A program made the position numbers and the translations under genes. Of a stretch of DNA of 8,383 nt, positions 6,605-8,383 are shown one piece after another (position 1 is the first letter of the stretch; every line of letters begins with the position of its first letter). Location of the stretch: contig JBBRDM010000213.1 of NCBI GenBank assembly GCA_038203935.1, forward strand, positions 1-8,383, in the 5' to 3' direction. The stretch is from JANXSG01 sp038203935. GTDB lineage: Bacteria; Armatimonadota; Chthonomonadetes; Chthonomonadales; Chthonomonadaceae. Under the pieces are notes generated by a model that searched no databases, was not told where the DNA came from, and saw only the letters and a program-made list of their open reading frames with translations.

Positions 6605-7225
6605 ATGGAACAAACTGTCACAAAACTTGATGATATGAAACTTGACGTCCTCAAAGAGGTAGGCAACATCGGCGCTGGGAACGCAATGACGGCGCTCGCG
6701 ACCATGGTCAACCATCCGGTGAACATGTCGATACCGCATGTCGGAATTGTTTCCCTGTCCGAATTCGCACTCATGACCGGAGGGCCTGAATCGCTTGCCG
6801 TTGGTATTTACATGCCGGTCGATGGAGATGCTCCCGGCCATGTGGCTTTCCTGCTTTCCGATATAAGCGCCTGCCGTCTTGCAGATCAGATATTAGGGCA
6901 GGCGCTTGGCACTACGAGTGTCTTAGGTGAGATGGAATGCTCGGTGATGATGGAAGTAGGAAATATTTTAGCTTCCTCATATCTCGTGGCCATCGGAGAG
7001 ATGACTGGGCTTAATCTGCTCTCATCACCTCCTGCGATAGCGGTTGATTACACCGCTGCAATTCTTTCGACTATTGCCACCGCTTTTGCATCTCTTGAAG
7101 ACCAGGCTCTCACCATTGTTACTCATATTGGTGAAGAGTTAGGTTCAATCGAAGGATTTTTCATCTATATTCCCGAACCAGGCAGCCTTGCGATCATCTT
7201 AAAAGCGCTGCAGATGGATTTTTAA
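6605..7225 (+). CDS. cheC: CheC, CheY-P phosphatase of chemotaxis
   Basis: The 206-residue protein has both phosphatase signatures of the CheC/CheX/FliY family, pattern [D/S]-x3-E-x2-N-x3-G. The first is D14, E18, N21, G25 (DVLKEVGNIGAG). The second is S113, E117, N120 with Ser at 124 in place of Gly (SVMMEVGNILAS). Two sites and this length fit CheC rather than CheX, and there is no FliY-type C-terminal flagellar switch domain. In studied systems CheC dephosphorylates CheY-P in the cytoplasm and is stimulated by binding CheD. The start is supported by AAGGGA (6590-6595) 9 bases before the ATG. The stop abuts the cheD start, so the two are almost certainly co-transcribed and probably translationally coupled. 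Confidence 0.92.
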   Translation: MEQTVTKLDDMKLDVLKEVGNIGAGNAMTALATMVNHPVNMSIPHVGIVSLSEFALMTGGPESLAVGIYMPVDGDAPGHVAFLLSDISACRLADQILGQALGTTSVLGEMECSVMMEVGNILASSYLVAIGEMTGLNLLSSPPAIAVDYTAAILSTIATAFASLEDQALTIVTHIGEELGSIEGFFIYIPEPGSLAIILKALQMDF

Positions 7226-7750
7226 ATGAGCGAATCGCTTATGGTTGGTATGGCAGAAATGAAAATAATTACCTCCCCGGACGATATTCTCATCGCTCTG
7301 GGGCTTGGTTCCTGCGTTGGAATCTGCGCTTACGATAAGACGGCAAGGATTGCCGGCTTATCCCATGTCGTACTGCCAGACAGCAGTGGTCATGAAGCTT
7401 GCGCAGGAAAATTTGCCAATTCGGCAGTACCGCTTCTGCTTGAAGCTATGTGCAGTAAGGGAGCAACGATGCGCAATATTCGCATTGCTCTCGCTGGAGG
7501 AGCACAGCTTTTCTCTTTTAGCGGAAACGGCCCGAAATTGGAAATTGGATTAAGAAATGCGACTGCAGTGCAGATGCATTTGGATAAATTGAATATGACA
7601 GTAGTTGCTTCTGACCTCGGCGGTACCGTCGGACGCACTGTTCACCTGTACGGAGATGGACGCGTTCGTGTGAAAACGATAGGTAAAGGCGAAGTCGATT
7701 TGGCAGCTCTTGGCGGAGCGCCAATTCTTGCAAGAGCGGTATCAAAATAG
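7226..7750 (+). CDS. cheD: CheD, chemoreceptor glutamine deamidase
   Basis: The 174-residue protein matches CheD. The catalytic cysteine is C30 in GLGSCVGICAYD and the histidine is H47 in GLSHVVLPDS. A mid-protein FANSAVPLLLEAM helix and an IALAGGAQLF strand are also family-typical. CheD deamidates specific Gln residues of methyl-accepting receptors and binds CheC, raising its phosphatase activity. The ATG follows the cheC TAA with no gap, and there is no strong Shine-Dalgarno, so translation probably depends on cheC. Position 24, six residues before the catalytic Cys, is Ala; the family usually has an active-site Thr there (from memory of the Thermotoga enzyme). Activity may therefore be altered, leaving CheC binding as a possible main role. 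The family call is firm; the activity inference is not. Confidence 0.93.
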   Translation: MSESLMVGMAEMKIITSPDDILIALGLGSCVGICAYDKTARIAGLSHVVLPDSSGHEACAGKFANSAVPLLLEAMCSKGATMRNIRIALAGGAQLFSFSGNGPKLEIGLRNATAVQMHLDKLNMTVVASDLGGTVGRTVHLYGDGRVRVKTIGKGEVDLAALGGAPILARAVSK

Positions 7751-7796
7751 ATGACTGAAATTTTTGATGATTTAAACGTGAGCTCTGGAGGCTGCA

Positions 7797-8383
7797 GTGG
7801 ATAGATTGAATTCTAAACGAGCCGAATTTGCCAGGCAGGGAAATGTTCCCAGTATGCAGACACGGCTGGGGAATCCGCCGGCTTTAGTTCTGGTGGATAC
7901 TACGGAACCAGAATCAGAGAAAAAGCAAGCCAGCCTTACTATAGCTGAAATTATTTCGAGGGTGAAAGAGTTGCCGGCCCTTCCGGATGTTGCGCTCAAA
8001 GTGATGCAGCTTACTTCCAGCGAATCGGTAACTACCAAAGAGATTTCACAGATTATTGTGCGGGATCCAAATTTTGCGGCTCATGTACTGAAACTGGCTA
8101 ACTCCTCTTACTATGGACTGCCCAGGGCGGTAAGCACTATCAGCGATTCTGTTTCGCTCCTGGGATATCGGACCGTACGCAGTTTGGCGATAGTTGCCGC
8201 GACACATGCGGAGCTTGGAAGTGAAGTAGCCGGATATGAACTGGAGCCAGGTGATCTATGGCGCCATTCGCTGGCCTGCGCGATGTCTGCGCAAATGCTT
8301 GCTGAAATTGTGCACTACCCGGATACCGAAGAGGCATTTGTCGCCGGCCTGCTGCACGATATCGGCAAGGTGATCCTGGGAAC
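7797..8383 (+). CDS. HDOD-domain signalling protein (3' end outside window)
   Basis: There are 195 complete codons before the window ends. GTG at 7797 is taken as start because TGGAGG (7786-7791) lies 5 bases before it and the frame is closed by TGA at 7779. Residues 1-46 are a polar extension without a recognised domain. The HDOD domain starts near 47, with LPALPDVALKVMQL, then DPNFAAHVLKLANSSYYG and a following SVSLLGYRTVRSLA. It continues through RHS (H156) to LLHDIGK (H187, D188). HDOD is a divergent relative of HD phosphohydrolases and usually acts as a regulatory or scaffold domain in motility, stress or second-messenger signalling. The gene lies 46 bases after cheD with no terminator between, so it is probably in the same operon. 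Full length and any further domain (for example GGDEF or a receiver) cannot be seen. Confidence 0.88.
   Translation, partial: MDRLNSKRAEFARQGNVPSMQTRLGNPPALVLVDTTEPESEKKQASLTIAEIISRVKELPALPDVALKVMQLTSSESVTTKEISQIIVRDPNFAAHVLKLANSSYYGLPRAVSTISDSVSLLGYRTVRSLAIVAATHAELGSEVAGYELEPGDLWRHSLACAMSAQMLAEIVHYPDTEEAFVAGLLHDIGKVILG

Noticed and set aside
7751..7804. 17-codon ORF starting directly after the cheD stop (TAGATG) and overlapping the HDOD start
   Set aside because: It has no ribosome binding site of its own, is very short, and its sequence is accounted for by the spacer and the Shine-Dalgarno of the HDOD gene. A translational coupling role is conceivable but unsupported.

Overview
The window looks like bacterial chromosome of roughly 50% GC with compact, mostly plus-strand genes and clear Shine-Dalgarno sites. 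Paired cheC and cheD genes, a Gfo/Idh/MocA oxidoreductase and a secreted DUF4434-like glycosidase would suit a heterotrophic environmental bacterium. Armatimonadota or a similar phylum is my best guess, but no marker here fixes the taxonomy. I see no insertion sequences, tRNA or rRNA genes, CRISPR arrays or phage genes.

Left part (1-5374), carbohydrate-related. The window opens inside the last six membrane helices of an MFS transporter (ends 588). The gap after it holds a possible 42-residue minus-strand gene with a good ribosome binding site (575-703). Next is the most unusual gene (835-2829): a PspA-like coiled-coil segment joined in frame to a complete Gfo/Idh/MocA oxidoreductase, with a second ribosome binding site and ATG exactly at the junction (1543-1561). 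A strong hairpin terminator follows (2865-2892). Then comes a large exported protein (3035-5374) that reads as a DUF4434-type barrel, a second glycosidase-like barrel and a C-terminal Ig-like domain. Transporter, oxidoreductase and exported glycosidase could together serve uptake and oxidation of a sugar or sugar acid, but the substrate cannot be read from sequence and the genes are separately transcribed.

Middle (5375-6467): a monocistronic atpG, the gamma subunit of F1 ATP synthase. It has its own promoter-like sequence (perfect TATAAT) and a strong intrinsic terminator. No other atp gene is adjacent, which departs from the usual atpA-atpG-atpD order.

Right part (6468-8383), signalling: cheC, cheD directly abutting it, and the start of an HDOD-domain protein run in one direction as a probable operon. 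CheC (CheY-P phosphatase) and CheD (receptor deamidase) are known to bind each other in adaptation of chemotaxis. HDOD proteins often accompany motility and signalling genes. The CheD here appears to have Ala where the family usually has an active-site Thr.

The main candidates for something new are the coiled-coil/oxidoreductase fusion with its internal start, the stand-alone atpG and the small minus-strand ORF. Nothing in the window amounts to a clearly new multi-gene system.
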